Positions 37,960 to 47,477 are shown, numbered from the stretch's first letter. The stretch is DNA of 64,000 nucleotides from Candidatus Binatia bacterium (GCA_029248525.1 JAQWJE010000035.1:1-64000); one strand, 5' to 3'. Numbers and translations are program-made. The notes: generated by a model not told the origin, from the sequence alone.

Positions 37960-38724
37960 TCAGTAGGAGTCCGGCCGCAGCATCGCATCATGGCCTCCGT
38001 CGGCGTAGAGAACGGACCCGCACACGAAACTCGCCTCGGGACTCAGAAGCCAGGCAACCGGGTGAGCGATATCGGCAGGGATACCAGGTCGCCCGACCGG
38101 GATTGTTTCCACGAATGCGGCGATCGCCGGTCCGAATACCGGATCTTCACCCCCGGCGTCGGTGAGGGCCGTTGTGACATAACCCGGAGCAACGGCGTTG
38201 ATGCGCACACCATCGGCAATGAACCGCGAGGCGTTGCGGCGCATCCAGACGGTGATCGCGAACTTCCCATGCCCATAGGCGGTTTGCCCATCCTTGTCTT
38301 CGATATATGCCGCGGCGCCGGCCTCGTCCCCGTCCAGAAGTTTCTCGACAAAGACGGGATCGGCTTCGCCCATCCGCGAAGAGTTTGAAGAGATCATCAC
38401 CACGCTACCCTTGCGTTTGGCGAGGTCCGGGCAGAGCGCGTCCGTCAGGGCGACCGCGCCGAAAAAATTCACGCGGGGAATCAGCGAGATCGGTTGGACA
38501 TGGGGACCAATCCCCGCGCAGGGAACAAAACCATCGAGCCCCCCGGGTGCCTTTGCCCGAATGGCCTCGATGGCTGCGTCGCGGCCTTTGGGTGTCGATA
38601 GATCGGCTTCGATATCTGCGTTTCGGAGATCGACAGTAAACACTTCATGCTGATCGGACCGGAGTCGGTCGACAATGCCGGCTCCGATGCCCGATGCTCC
38701 ACCGGTGATACAATAGGTTCCCAT
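37960..38724 (-). CDS. SDR resembling 3-alpha-hydroxysteroid dehydrogenase (HsdA type)
   Basis: 254-residue short-chain dehydrogenase with TGGASGIG (7-14), CAGIG, the catalytic Ser in ISSNSS and Tyr150/Lys154 in YGHGK. The nucleotide-binding strand VDLRNADIEADLSTPKG, GLDGFVPCAGIGP, VNFFGA, and the closing YADGGHDAMLRPDSY follow Comamonas 3-alpha-HSD/carbonyl reductase closely, from memory. It probably interconverts a hydroxyl and a ketone on a steroid or related ring system using NAD(P)H. It lies nine bases downstream of the monooxygenase gene and is probably co-transcribed with it. Confidence 0.87.
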   Translation of the reverse strand: MGTYCITGGASGIGAGIVDRLRSDQHEVFTVDLRNADIEADLSTPKGRDAAIEAIRAKAPGGLDGFVPCAGIGPHVQPISLIPRVNFFGAVALTDALCPDLAKRKGSVVMISSNSSRMGEADPVFVEKLLDGDEAGAAAYIEDKDGQTAYGHGKFAITVWMRRNASRFIADGVRINAVAPGYVTTALTDAGGEDPVFGPAIAAFVETIPVGRPGIPADIAHPVAWLLSPEASFVCGSVLYADGGHDAMLRPDSY

Positions 38725-38733
38725 GAATTCCCC

Positions 38734-40233
38734 TCAGTTTGTGCGTGTCCGGGTGGCATAGTCGGCCAAATTTACCCGTCGTGTCTGCAGCCAATATCGA
38801 ATGGTCGTGGTGGACCAATTGTTGGTGATCTTCCCTGCGGCCGTCTTGTACCAACTTCGCTCGGCCTGCGCGAAGACGGTCTTCTCGAGTTCTTGCTGGA
38901 TTTTCTGATTGAATCGCTTCATCACGTCAGATTTCAGATCGAGAGCGGCGAGGTTCCTCTCATCCATCTGTCGAAGACAGTCCATGATATAGGCTGTCTG
39001 ACATTCGATCATGAAGATGATCGAGTTGTGGCCGAGATTCGTGTTGGGGCCATACATCATGAAAAAATTCGGAAACCCCGGGACCGTCAGTCCGAGATAG
39101 GCTTCGGCACCATCGCGCCAGGAGTTCTCGAGAGACTTGCCGTCGCGGCCGATGATTTCCATGGGCGCGAGAAACTCGGTCGAGCGGAAGCCGGTGGCGA
39201 GAACCAGAATATCGGCAAGGATTTTTTTGCCGTCTGCCGTCACGATGCCATCTGCGTCGATATGGTCGATGTTTTCGGTAATGAGGTCCACGTTTTCGCG
39301 AGTGAGCGCGGGGAGGAAATGATCGCTGGCAAGCAATCGTCGACTGCCGAGGGGATAATCCGGAGTCAGGGCGCGGCGCAGGTCGGGGTTCCGAACGATC
39401 TCCTCGAGATTCCGCTCGGCAAACTGCTGTGCCATTTTCTGCATCGTGCGGTTGCCTTTGAACAGAGGCCATCGCGCTTCGAAGCTGAGGTAAATCCACC
39501 ACCGATGCAGGCGTGCGAGCCACGGATGCTTCTTCCAGCGATCAATTTCGCTTTCGGTATGGGTGCGGTTCCCCATGGGTAGAATCCAATTCGGAGTCCT
39601 TTGGAAAACACTTACCCGGGCGGCGTCGCGAGCAATTTCGGGCACCAGTTGGACGGCGCTGGCGGCGCTGCCGATCACCGCGATCCGTTTCCCCTCGAGG
39701 TCGACTCCATGGTCCCATCGGGAGGAGTGAAACTGGGGACCTGCAAATTGTTCTCGACCGGGTATTTCCGGGAGGGAAGGACGACTGAGCTGTCCGGTCC
39801 CAGTGATCAGGATATCGGCTTCGTGGACGTCGCCCTTGTCCGTGGTCAGGACCCAAACGGATCGCTCTGCATCAAACTCGGCATGCGCAATCTCGGTGCC
39901 GAATCGGATCTGTCGATATACATCATATTTTCGTGCACAGGATTCGAGATAAGCAAGAATTTCGGGTTGCGGCGACCATTTCCTGGACCAGTCGAGCTTC
40001 ATCGCAAAGGAGTAGGAATAGGAGACAGAGGGCACGTCGCAAACGGCCCCGGGATATGAATTGTCCCGCCATGTGCCACCGATGGACGGCGCCTTCTCGA
40101 AGACCGCAAAATCGTAGAGGGCGCTCTTGCGGAGATGAATCGCTGTGCAGATTCCGGAAAAACCGGCACCGATAATCGCGACCCGACGGCGGGTCTGTGG
40201 GGTGCTCTTTCGTTCGGACATCAGAACTTGCAT
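38734..40233 (-). CDS. Flavin-dependent monooxygenase, Baeyer-Villiger type
   Basis: 499-residue class B flavoprotein. Two Rossmann motifs bind FAD (GAGFSG at 22-27) and NADPH (GSAASA at 188-193), separated by the Baeyer-Villiger fingerprint [14 protein letters not shown] (163-176), which fits FxGxxxHxxxWD. [12 protein letters not shown], the usual FAD-side motif, is present as well. It should insert one oxygen atom next to a ketone to give an ester or lactone. Start is taken at the ATG at 40231-40233 (weak AGAG upstream), against a longer reading to 40338. It pairs with the SDR downstream, so an alcohol-to-ketone-to-ester sequence is plausible. It diverges from serC. Confidence 0.88.
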   Translation of the reverse strand: MQVLMSERKSTPQTRRRVAIIGAGFSGICTAIHLRKSALYDFAVFEKAPSIGGTWRDNSYPGAVCDVPSVSYSYSFAMKLDWSRKWSPQPEILAYLESCARKYDVYRQIRFGTEIAHAEFDAERSVWVLTTDKGDVHEADILITGTGQLSRPSLPEIPGREQFAGPQFHSSRWDHGVDLEGKRIAVIGSAASAVQLVPEIARDAARVSVFQRTPNWILPMGNRTHTESEIDRWKKHPWLARLHRWWIYLSFEARWPLFKGNRTMQKMAQQFAERNLEEIVRNPDLRRALTPDYPLGSRRLLASDHFLPALTRENVDLITENIDHIDADGIVTADGKKILADILVLATGFRSTEFLAPMEIIGRDGKSLENSWRDGAEAYLGLTVPGFPNFFMMYGPNTNLGHNSIIFMIECQTAYIMDCLRQMDERNLAALDLKSDVMKRFNQKIQQELEKTVFAQAERSWYKTAAGKITNNWSTTTIRYWLQTRRVNLADYATRTRTN

Positions 40234-40320
40234 AGCGGAACTCTTTGCCGAGAAAAAATGCCGATAATGAGCCGAGTGGAGGCCACGAACTTTCCGATCC
40301 TGTGTGGTAGGAATCTCACC

Positions 40321-41463
40321 ATGAACCAGCCGAGGCAAAAGCCCGAACGTCCGCTTTTTTCGTCAGGTCCCTGCGCCAAGCGTCCCGGCTGGACACCCGA
40401 TGCGCTCGCGAATGCTCTTGTTGGACGTTCCCACCGATCGAGCGAGGGGAAGAGTCGGCTGGCAGAGGTGATCGACCGAACGCGATCGATCTTGGGGATC
40501 CCCGAAGATTATCGCATCGGTATCGTGCCGGCTTCCGATACCGGCGCCGTCGAGATGGCCTTATGGTCGCTGTTGGGGGCTCGTCCGGTAGACGTTCTTG
40601 CGTGGGAAAGTTTTTCCAAGGGTTGGGCCTCGGATGTTACCGGGCAATTGGGTCTCGACGCGCGAGTCCTGGAATCGGCTTATGGGACGCTTCCGGACCT
40701 GTCGCAGGTCGAATTTTCCAAGGATGTTGTTTTCGCGTGGAACGGGACGACATCGGGCGTGCGCGTCCCGAACGCCGATTGGATCCCGGACGACCGCGAA
40801 GGCCTGGCGATTTGTGACGCAACGTCGGCCGTCTTCGCCATGGATGTCGATTTTGGCAAACTCGATGTTGTGACATGGTCATGGCAAAAAGTTTTAGGCG
40901 GGGAAGCGGCTCACGGAATGCTCGTTCTCTCGCCGAGGGCTGTTGAGCGATTGGAATCCTACACGCCCCCGTGGCCGCTGCCGAAGATTTTTCGGATGAC
41001 CAAGGGCGGTAAGCTGATTGAAGGAATTTTCCGCGGAGCAACGATCAACACGCCCTCCATGCTTTGCGTTGAAGATGCTCTGGACGCCTTGCGATGGGCC
41101 GAATCTCTCGGCGGACTTCCTGCGTTGATACAGCGCTCTTCGGCGAACCTGCAGGCCGTCGATCGCTGGGTTGCGGGCTCGAAGGATTTTGATTTTCTCG
41201 CAGAAAATCCGCAGCAGCGTTCGTCAACATCGATCTGTCTGAAGTTTTCGGACGGGTTTGCCTCGCGCCACGGCGAAGACGACCTGGCAGGTGCGGCCAA
41301 GCAGATTGTGAAGCAACTCGAGGCAGAGCAGGTAGGCTATGATCTCGGTGCTTATCGCGATGCCCCGCCGGGGCTTCGCCTATGGGGTGGCGCCACTGTC
41401 TCTGCCGAAGATACAGCAGCGCTTCTTCCGTGGATAGATTGGGCGGTTGCCGAGGCTTCCTGA
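40321..41463 (+). CDS. serC: Phosphoserine aminotransferase
   Basis: 380-residue class V aminotransferase of the shorter phosphoserine transaminase branch seen in alphaproteobacteria and archaea. [12 protein letters not shown] opens the protein, [11 protein letters not shown] is the substrate-binding part and [14 protein letters not shown] holds the PLP-binding lysine. It makes 3-phosphoserine from 3-phosphohydroxypyruvate and glutamate in serine biosynthesis. The ATG at 40321 has AGGA eight bases upstream; upstream ATGs at 40258 and 40267 are in frame but lack such a site. No serA is adjacent. Confidence 0.9.
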   Translation: MNQPRQKPERPLFSSGPCAKRPGWTPDALANALVGRSHRSSEGKSRLAEVIDRTRSILGIPEDYRIGIVPASDTGAVEMALWSLLGARPVDVLAWESFSKGWASDVTGQLGLDARVLESAYGTLPDLSQVEFSKDVVFAWNGTTSGVRVPNADWIPDDREGLAICDATSAVFAMDVDFGKLDVVTWSWQKVLGGEAAHGMLVLSPRAVERLESYTPPWPLPKIFRMTKGGKLIEGIFRGATINTPSMLCVEDALDALRWAESLGGLPALIQRSSANLQAVDRWVAGSKDFDFLAENPQQRSSTSICLKFSDGFASRHGEDDLAGAAKQIVKQLEAEQVGYDLGAYRDAPPGLRLWGGATVSAEDTAALLPWIDWAVAEAS

Positions 41464-41558
41464 AAAAAAACCAAGGATTCCGGCGGCTTCTACTGCCATT
41501 GCCTTTTCTGTCGGATGGCTTAAAACAACCTCATACCCTCAATCAAGGAGAACCCCCG

Positions 41559-42521
41559 ATGCTGACCCTTCCTCTTCGTTATACTTTTCTGGCTTTTTCT
41601 CTGCTCCTTCTTCCCGCACTGCCGGCAACGGCGCTTGAGCAATGGGAAACGGATCTCGAGGGCTACGAGTTCCCGATCGTCAAGTTCCATGGACAAGCGG
41701 GAAGGGTAGGTACGTCCGAGGGGAAGTCCGATGTGCGGATCCGTCAGGCGCACGAAGCCAGCAGCTTGCGGGAACTGGACCTGGATAATCCCGGGGCGAA
41801 TGTCACGATCCAGTCGATCATGGTGGATGAGGACGGCCGGGAATTAGTGACCATCGGCGGTGAAGATCCGTCCGTGATTCCACTCTTGCTGGGGCGTGGA
41901 GGAAAGCCGTGGAAGGGCAGCTTCACGCGGGAAGGGCGAGATCGTCAGAATCTCCGCGTGGAGGTCGAACAGCGCCACAGTCAGATCCGCACGGTGATCC
42001 GCTTTGCCCGAGCCCTGGTCGATGTTCCTCTGGCTTGTTTGCGGGGCGATGAGCGCGCCTTTCTGACCACCGAGTTGACCGTCGATGACGGAACCGATGC
42101 TTATCCGGTCCGGTTTGTGGCTACACAGCCCTGGCGCTGCAAGCCGCGTCGAGGTGGAGACTGGGAGTTGCGCGGTCAGAATGCGCAGGACCACGCGGGA
42201 CATCATGGCCATAATGAAGGCCCGGAGAATCGACGCCCGCAGGTGAAGTTCGCCATCGAGAACGAGACCCGTGAAAATGGCGTCCCGAATCTGATCGAGG
42301 TCGATGCCAGCCGTTCGGAAGACCATGATGGTACCATTGTCACCTATTCCTTCCGCGTATTGGAGCGAGACACGGAAGCGATGGTCTACCAGGCGGGTCC
42401 GCAGGCTTCGCCCAAGACCACTTTCTGGCTGGCTCCCGGTGAGTATCTGGTGTGGGTGACCGTTGTGGATAATGATGGGTCGTCGCACTCGGAGACGCGA
42501 CGGGCGAACGTCAGGGACTGA
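41559..42521 (+). CDS. Secreted protein with C-terminal PKD-like domain
   Basis: 320 residues. A signal peptide (FLAFSLLLLPALPATA) is followed by a region with no family I recognise (residues about 25-215), including the DDGTDAYPVRFVATQPWRC strand, then a His/Gly/Asn-rich linker (HAGHHGHNEGPENRR) and a C-terminal PKD-type domain with DASRSEDHDGTIVTYSFRV and VTVVDNDGSS. Similar modules bind polymers or cations outside the cell. The ATG has AAGGAG eight bases upstream. Function unknown. Confidence 0.7.
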   Translation: MLTLPLRYTFLAFSLLLLPALPATALEQWETDLEGYEFPIVKFHGQAGRVGTSEGKSDVRIRQAHEASSLRELDLDNPGANVTIQSIMVDEDGRELVTIGGEDPSVIPLLLGRGGKPWKGSFTREGRDRQNLRVEVEQRHSQIRTVIRFARALVDVPLACLRGDERAFLTTELTVDDGTDAYPVRFVATQPWRCKPRRGGDWELRGQNAQDHAGHHGHNEGPENRRPQVKFAIENETRENGVPNLIEVDASRSEDHDGTIVTYSFRVLERDTEAMVYQAGPQASPKTTFWLAPGEYLVWVTVVDNDGSSHSETRRANVRD

Positions 42522-42552
42522 TTTTCGCGGTTCGCTTTTCTGGCCTGGCGGG

Positions 42553-43374
42553 TTACTCTTTCGGCGTCACAGGGCGGGCTCGTTCGCCGTACATGGACAG
42601 GACGGATGCCTCCATGGCATCGATTTGCTGCTCGCGAGGCAGGGTGCCGAGAGCGGCAAGACCATCGCGGTAAGCCTGCCCGGCGACCCACGAGGAATAT
42701 TTTCCAAGTTGCTCCAAGGCCTCCTCGGCAACTTGCGGGCTTGGCAATGGTGGTCCCAGCATCCGGTCGACATCGGGATCATCGCGCCAAAAATTGGGAG
42801 TATCGATTGCCGGGCCAATCAAGGACAGGACGTCGACTCCGGCGGGGCGGAGCTCGCGCGCGAGACCCTCGCCGAGAATGAGTTCGAAGGATTTCCCTGC
42901 CGCATAAAGTGCATTGCCGGGGCCTCCTGCCAGAGCGGCGCCGGAACTCATCAGGATGATCCCCCCTTTTCCGCGAGCTTTCATCTGTCGCGAAAAATGG
43001 TGCGCCACGCGTACCGGTCCGCCGCAGTTGATCTCAACCATTTCCATCGCGTGGCCCAGATCCTGATCAACAAAGCTTCCGATATGGCCGGCCGCTGCGT
43101 TATAGACGACGAGCCCGACCTCGAGATCCCGAATGGCGTCCTTGAGGGATTCGAGAAAATCAGGTTGGCTCAGGTCGGCTGGAATGGCCCGAGTTTCGAC
43201 ACCGTGCTTCCCCGCGACCCTGTCGGCGGCCTCATGGAGCAGCCCTGCTCGTCTTGCAGCCATCGCGACATGCAGGCCACGTTGGGCGGCAGCGTGAGCG
43301 AAGGCTTCTCCCAGCCCCTCGGAAGCGCCCAGGACTAACGCCCAAGGACCATATTTCTCTCGGAAAACATTCAT
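42553..43374 (-). CDS. Short-chain dehydrogenase/reductase
   Basis: 273-residue SDR with GASEGLG (cofactor loop), YNAAA, SSG and the YAAGK active-site tyrosine and lysine. The N-terminal MNVFREKYGPWALVLGASEG pattern and length fit a subfamily often seen beside acyl-CoA and steroid catabolic genes. Substrate unknown. It diverges from the carotenoid-oxygenase homologue with a 223-base gap. Confidence 0.82.
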   Translation of the reverse strand: MNVFREKYGPWALVLGASEGLGEAFAHAAAQRGLHVAMAARRAGLLHEAADRVAGKHGVETRAIPADLSQPDFLESLKDAIRDLEVGLVVYNAAAGHIGSFVDQDLGHAMEMVEINCGGPVRVAHHFSRQMKARGKGGIILMSSGAALAGGPGNALYAAGKSFELILGEGLARELRPAGVDVLSLIGPAIDTPNFWRDDPDVDRMLGPPLPSPQVAEEALEQLGKYSSWVAGQAYRDGLAALGTLPREQQIDAMEASVLSMYGERARPVTPKE

Positions 43375-43543
43375 AGCCTATTTCTCTTCCGGAACGGTCG
43401 ACAGCCCCGCTCAATTGTCTCAGAACCCGTTTCATCATCATTTTCGGGGGCTGATTGCCGCAGCGCATCATGCAGCTTGCCGCTGCAGGTGATCAAGAAC
43501 TGACGGGAAATTGTTGACGCCTCGGCAGGGAAACCATACTTCC

Positions 43544-43561
43544 TAGAGGGTCCCTCCTCTA
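43544..43561. promoter_or_regulatory. Inverted repeat in the promoter region of the carotenoid-oxygenase gene
   Basis: TAGAGG (43544-43549) and CCTCTA (43556-43561) are complementary around GTCCCT, 36 bases before the ATG. A possible promoter precedes it: TTGACG at 43514-43519 and a weak -10 near 43535-43542. Position would suit a repressor operator. Arms are short, so this is tentative. Confidence 0.35.
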
Positions 43562-43597
43562 TCGAAGCGACCAACCAAATTTTCAGGAGTCCAAATA

Positions 43598-45124
43598 ATG
43601 CAACCCGCTGATTTGTCCAAACTGCCCCCGATGCAGAGACGCTCCTTCTTGAAGGCTGCCCTGATGGGTGCTGGCGCGATGAGCCTGCCCGCCGGCCTGT
43701 TGAGCGCCTGCGGCGGATCGAGCAATGGAGATCTACCTTACGTCGAGCCCCCGTTGGTCGTCGATCCCGATATCGGTTGGTGGCTGCAGAATAACTTCGC
43801 GCCTACGTACGAGGAGGTCACCAAATGTGACCTCCGAGTCAGGGGCCGTATTCCTCCAGAACTCAACGGCTCCTATGTTCGCAACGGCTCGAACCCGCAG
43901 AATACGAATTCCCCGCATTGGTTCCTCGGCGATGGAATGGTCCATGGAGTGCGCTTCGAGAATGGTCGGGTCCTCTCGTACAAAAATCGCTATGTCCAGA
44001 CAGATCTCTACAAGGGCGGCATCGCTTTCAATGAGACCATCGACAATGGCCTTGCACCAGGAGGCGCGGCAGGCACGAGTAACGTCAGCGCGTTTTTCCA
44101 CGGCGGCAAGCTTCTGAGCCTCGGAGAGATCGGCGCGGCTTTCGAGTTGGATCCCGACACACTTGAAACCCTCAGCCTCGAGACCTTCGGCGGGGCGATC
44201 CCGAATTCGATGACCGCCCATCCAAAGATCGACCCTGAGACGGGCAACCTGCATTGCTTCGGCTACTGGTTTGTCGCGCCCCATATTACTTACTGGGAGA
44301 TTTCGCCCGAGGGTGTCGTTCTGAACGAAGCTGTGATCGAGACCGAAAAGCCGACGATGGTGCATTCGTTTGCGATCACCAACGGGGAGGTCATTTTCTG
44401 GGAATGTCCCGTCGTGTTCGATATTACGAATGCGATCGAGAATCCGATCGATGCCTTCAAGTGGACCCCGGAGTATGGTTCGCGACTCGGAGTTCTGCCT
44501 TTTGGTGAGTCTGGTGACAAGATCCGCTGGGTGGAGTTGCCGGATCCCTGTTTTGTCTTCCACGAGACCAATGCCTTCCGCGACGGAGACGAAATCCATA
44601 TCGATGTGCATTGGCTCCAAGAGGTTTTTGGACAATCCGATCTGGCCACGGGTGAAGATAGTTACCGTCGCTGGTCCATCAATACGGCCGGCGAGGAACT
44701 TACGTTCCGCGATCAGATCATTCACAAGGAAAACTGGGATCTACCGAAGATCGACCCTCGCTACACGGGTCTCCCCTACACGCATAGCTGGCACGCCGAG
44801 TTTCGGGACCAACCGGGCACGGTCGATCTCGGTGGTATTGCCTACATGAATAATCGGACGGGTGAGGGCAAGTTATGGACGCCCGAGTCCAATATTCATG
44901 CCGCAGAAGCGATCTTTGTGCCGGCGGGCCCGGCAGAGGGTGATGGCTACCTTCTCTCCTATCTTTATAATAGCCGGACGAACAGCAGCACTCTTGCGGT
45001 CTTCGAGGCGATGAACCACACGCGGGGGCCAATCGCCGAGATCGAATTGGATTTGAGAGTGCCCTACGGCTTCCACGGCACATGGGTTCCTGGCGAATTT
45101 CTTAGCGACAACGCTGATTGCTAG
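43598..45124 (+). CDS. Tat-exported carotenoid-oxygenase family dioxygenase
   Basis: 508-residue member of the carotenoid/stilbene cleavage oxygenase family. All four iron-binding histidines are present: H208 (SMTAHPK), H256 (MVHSFAIT), H322 (FHETNAF) and H493 (GFHGTW). The N-terminus reads MQRRSFLKAALMGAGAMSL, a twin-arginine signal, and ends in LLSACGG, a lipobox, so the protein is predicted to be exported folded and lipidated. Most relatives are cytoplasmic; export implies a bulky or extracytoplasmic substrate such as a polyene, stilbenoid or polyisoprenoid. CAGGAG stands nine bases before the ATG. Confidence 0.88.
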   Translation: MQPADLSKLPPMQRRSFLKAALMGAGAMSLPAGLLSACGGSSNGDLPYVEPPLVVDPDIGWWLQNNFAPTYEEVTKCDLRVRGRIPPELNGSYVRNGSNPQNTNSPHWFLGDGMVHGVRFENGRVLSYKNRYVQTDLYKGGIAFNETIDNGLAPGGAAGTSNVSAFFHGGKLLSLGEIGAAFELDPDTLETLSLETFGGAIPNSMTAHPKIDPETGNLHCFGYWFVAPHITYWEISPEGVVLNEAVIETEKPTMVHSFAITNGEVIFWECPVVFDITNAIENPIDAFKWTPEYGSRLGVLPFGESGDKIRWVELPDPCFVFHETNAFRDGDEIHIDVHWLQEVFGQSDLATGEDSYRRWSINTAGEELTFRDQIIHKENWDLPKIDPRYTGLPYTHSWHAEFRDQPGTVDLGGIAYMNNRTGEGKLWTPESNIHAAEAIFVPAGPAEGDGYLLSYLYNSRTNSSTLAVFEAMNHTRGPIAEIELDLRVPYGFHGTWVPGEFLSDNADC

Positions 45125-45185
45125 GGCAAGCTGGCGAACCGGGCCTCGGCCGATATCTGGCCAGACCGGATTGGGGCGGGGTGCG

Positions 45186-46076
45186 TCAGCTCTCGCCGGG
45201 CTCGTAGGGAGGATCCTGCCAGTCCGAGAAGATATCGGGTAAATCAGCGGAGACTTTCCCCGGGAATTCCGGAGCACGTTTTTGCAAAAAGCTTTCCACG
45301 CCTTCTTTGGCGTCCGGGGAGCCGCCCGTGGCGAACATCCCCTGCGAATCCAACCGGTGGGCTTCCATGGGGTGACTGGCGCCCAACATCCGCCACATCA
45401 TCTGGCGTGAGAGTGCCACCGAGATCGAGCTTGTATTCTCGGCGATCTCTCGCGCCAACTCGCGAGCGCGGGGGAGCAGGTCTTCCGGTGCCAGAACCTC
45501 GCTCACCAGGCCTCGCTGGTGGGCCTCATTGGCGTCAAAGACGCGGCCGGTAGCCACCCACTCCATGGCGGTATTGATGCCGACGACGCGCGGCAGAAAG
45601 TAGCTGCTGCAGGCTTCCGGAACGACACCGCGGCGCGCAAAGACAAATCCCATGCGCGCCTTTTCGCTCGCGAGTCGAATATCCATCGGAAGCGTCATGG
45701 TGGCGCCGACCCCGACGGCGGGTCCGTTGATCGCCGCGATCACCGGCTTCAGAGATCGAAAGATCCGCAAGGTGTTTCGTCCGCCGGTATCTCGAGGGGC
45801 CATATTCTCGGCTTCGCGGCGCGCGGTGCTGCCATCAAAGGTTTTGGCACCGCCCCCGAGATCGGCACCGGCACAGAAGCCGCGCCCGGCGCCGGTGATG
45901 ATAATGGCACGCACGTCATCATCGGCGTCGGAGCGGTCGAAGCAAGCCATGAAGTCGAGAAACATTTGGTGGTTATAGGCATTGAGTCGATCCGGTCGGT
46001 TCAGAGTAATGGTGAGCACGCCGTCGTTGAGTTCTGTCAGCAAAGTTTCAAAATCCATAGACAATATATTCTTCAT
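45186..46076 (-). CDS. Enoyl-CoA hydratase/isomerase (crotonase) family protein
   Basis: 296-residue crotonase. Oxyanion-hole segments CAGADLGGG and GPAVGVGATM are visible, together with the acidic position in RRGVVPEACSS that corresponds to a catalytic glutamate of true hydratases. C-terminal FLQKRAPEFPGKVS is common to a subgroup in fatty acid and terpenoid pathways. Starts at the ATG at 46074-46076 or at 46056-46058; neither has a strong ribosome binding site. It diverges from the VOC gene. Confidence 0.87.
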   Translation of the reverse strand: MKNILSMDFETLLTELNDGVLTITLNRPDRLNAYNHQMFLDFMACFDRSDADDDVRAIIITGAGRGFCAGADLGGGAKTFDGSTARREAENMAPRDTGGRNTLRIFRSLKPVIAAINGPAVGVGATMTLPMDIRLASEKARMGFVFARRGVVPEACSSYFLPRVVGINTAMEWVATGRVFDANEAHQRGLVSEVLAPEDLLPRARELAREIAENTSSISVALSRQMMWRMLGASHPMEAHRLDSQGMFATGGSPDAKEGVESFLQKRAPEFPGKVSADLPDIFSDWQDPPYEPGES

Positions 46077-46138
46077 GTCTCGCCGGGTTGCAAAACCCCA
46101 CTCGCCGCTTTCGGCAAAAGGCAGTATGATTTCTCACT

Positions 46139-46570
46139 ATGGATCGGAATACGGAACTACCGGGCCCCGAGGTTGTCGGGATTGACCATATCGTGCTGCG
46201 GACGAAACGCTTGCCGGAGCTCCTCGAATTTTACTGCGATAAATTGGGCCTCAAAGTCGAGCGGCACCTCAAGAAATTCGGCCTTTATCAGTTGCGGGCA
46301 GGTTTTGCGCTTCTCGATATTCTGGATCGAACAGTGGCCGATGCTGAGGAGGAGGCCATCGATTCCACGAAGCGCGATCCGCAGTACGACCACTTCTGTC
46401 TGGCTATCGCGGAATTGAATGCGCAGGAACTGGTCGAATGGCTCGATGCGGAAGAGATTCCGCATGGGAAGGTGGAGCGCCGTTATGGCGCGACTGGCGA
46501 GGGCACTTCGATTTATGCCGCGGACCCGGATGGTCGCCGCGTTGAACTGAAATTGGTGGATGAGGATTGA
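46139..46570 (+). CDS. VOC superfamily protein (glyoxalase/dioxygenase fold)
   Basis: 143 residues of two beta-alpha-beta-beta-beta repeats: IDHIVLRTKRLPELLEFYCDKLGL opens the first, YDHFCLAI the second, and ADPDGRRVELKLV closes the fold with the metal-binding glutamate. The histidines and glutamate give a complete metal site. Reaction unknown; extradiol dioxygenase, glyoxalase and epimerase activities all occur in this fold. It ends ten bases before the end of the convergent S4 gene. Confidence 0.83.
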   Translation: MDRNTELPGPEVVGIDHIVLRTKRLPELLEFYCDKLGLKVERHLKKFGLYQLRAGFALLDILDRTVADAEEEAIDSTKRDPQYDHFCLAIAELNAQELVEWLDAEEIPHGKVERRYGATGEGTSIYAADPDGRRVELKLVDED

Positions 46571-46580
46571 CGGGAACGCA

Positions 46581-46949
46581 CTAACGCCCTCGCAATCTGC
46601 GCAAGGCGCGCCGATCTTCCTTTGTGGGCCTCCCGGCGCCGCGTTCTCTGTCCATCGTGGGTGCGCTCGCCGCGGATGTTGAGGTTGGTGGCGGCGGGGA
46701 GTGATCGTCATAAAGTTCGGCCGCAAGCGGCGAGGAAAGCCGTTTTTCCGCGAGCGCCTTGACCACGACGATGATGGGCCCCCGCGGAGCCCTGGCATGA
46801 ATTTCGTCGCCGATTCGCAACGGGTGGGCCGGTTTGGCGTTGCGGCCACCGACTTCGACGTGTCCTCCGGCGCAGGCCTTTTGCGCCAGAGCGCGGGTCT
46901 TGAAAAACCTGGCCGCCCAGAGCCATTTATCAATTCGTACCGAATCCAT
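46581..46949 (-). CDS. S4-domain RNA-binding protein, Hsp15-like
   Basis: 122 residues with an N-terminal S4 fold (VRIDKWLWAARFFKTRALAQKAC, GGHVEVGGRNAKPAHPLRIGDEI) and a basic C-terminal tail ending RRALRRLRGR. This is the layout of Hsp15 (HslR), which binds free 50S subunits carrying a nascent chain and helps recycle them. The ATG at 46947-46949 is used; the longer reading adds an unrelated 21-residue segment. Pairs across the divergent gap with an EF-Tu-domain-like gene, so both may concern ribosome function. Confidence 0.83.
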   Translation of the reverse strand: MDSVRIDKWLWAARFFKTRALAQKACAGGHVEVGGRNAKPAHPLRIGDEIHARAPRGPIIVVVKALAEKRLSSPLAAELYDDHSPPPPTSTSAASAPTMDRERGAGRPTKEDRRALRRLRGR

Positions 46950-47141
46950 GGTTACAGCCTTTGGTTCCTGCCGGCCTCTTCTTAATGGACGTCTATCGGC
47001 CAGCGCAAGCACCCTCGGGTTTTGCTCGTGGCCGCGGGCGGAGGGGTGGTCTCGGTGGAAGCCCGCGGAGTTGGCCGTTTGCCCAAAAATCGGATATCCG
47101 GGCTTTGGAAGGGAGCGAGGCGCTCCCGTGTGGAGGTGTGG

Positions 47142-47444
47142 ATGGGATTTTGGGCGAAATTATTCGGACGCGTATCAGCAGAGGACCGCAAGACGCAGGA
47201 AGTCGGGCGCGTAGATACGTATTTTCGCAAAGCCGGAGTTGTGGCCTTGAAGTTGAATCGCAAGCTTGAGGTTGGCGAGGAGATTCTGGTGCGCGGCGCC
47301 ACGACGGATTTCGCGCAGCGCGTAAAATCCATGCAGATCGAGCATGAGGCCGTCGAAGCCGCTCGCCGGGGGGCAGAAGTAGGGATCAAGGTCCGCTACC
47401 GATGTCGCCCGGGTGACCGTGTGTTTCGTATTTTACCTGCTTGA
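47142..47444 (+). CDS. Small EF-Tu domain 2-like (translation-factor barrel) protein
   Basis: 100 residues forming just the beta-barrel seen as domain 2 of translational GTPases: GRVDTYFRKAGVVALKL, LEVGEEILVRGATTDFAQRVKSMQIEHEAVEAA, and GIKVRYRCRPGDRVFRI. No GTPase domain is present. Such stand-alone proteins occur in archaea and scattered bacteria and their role is not settled. GGAGG precedes the ATG at 47142 by five bases, so the longer in-frame reading upstream is rejected. A hairpin follows the stop. Confidence 0.8.
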   Translation: MGFWAKLFGRVSAEDRKTQEVGRVDTYFRKAGVVALKLNRKLEVGEEILVRGATTDFAQRVKSMQIEHEAVEAARRGAEVGIKVRYRCRPGDRVFRILPA

Positions 47445-47454
47445 GGCGCGCGAG

Positions 47455-47477
47455 CCTCCTCGCTTCAGGCGAGGAGG
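47455..47477. terminator. Hairpin shared by convergent genes
   Basis: A 9-bp perfect stem (47455-47463 with 47469-47477) with a 5-base loop, 10 bases after the EF-Tu-like stop; its right arm abuts and its loop includes the stop codon of the leftward acyl-CoA dehydrogenase gene. Probably a terminator for both. Confidence 0.6.
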
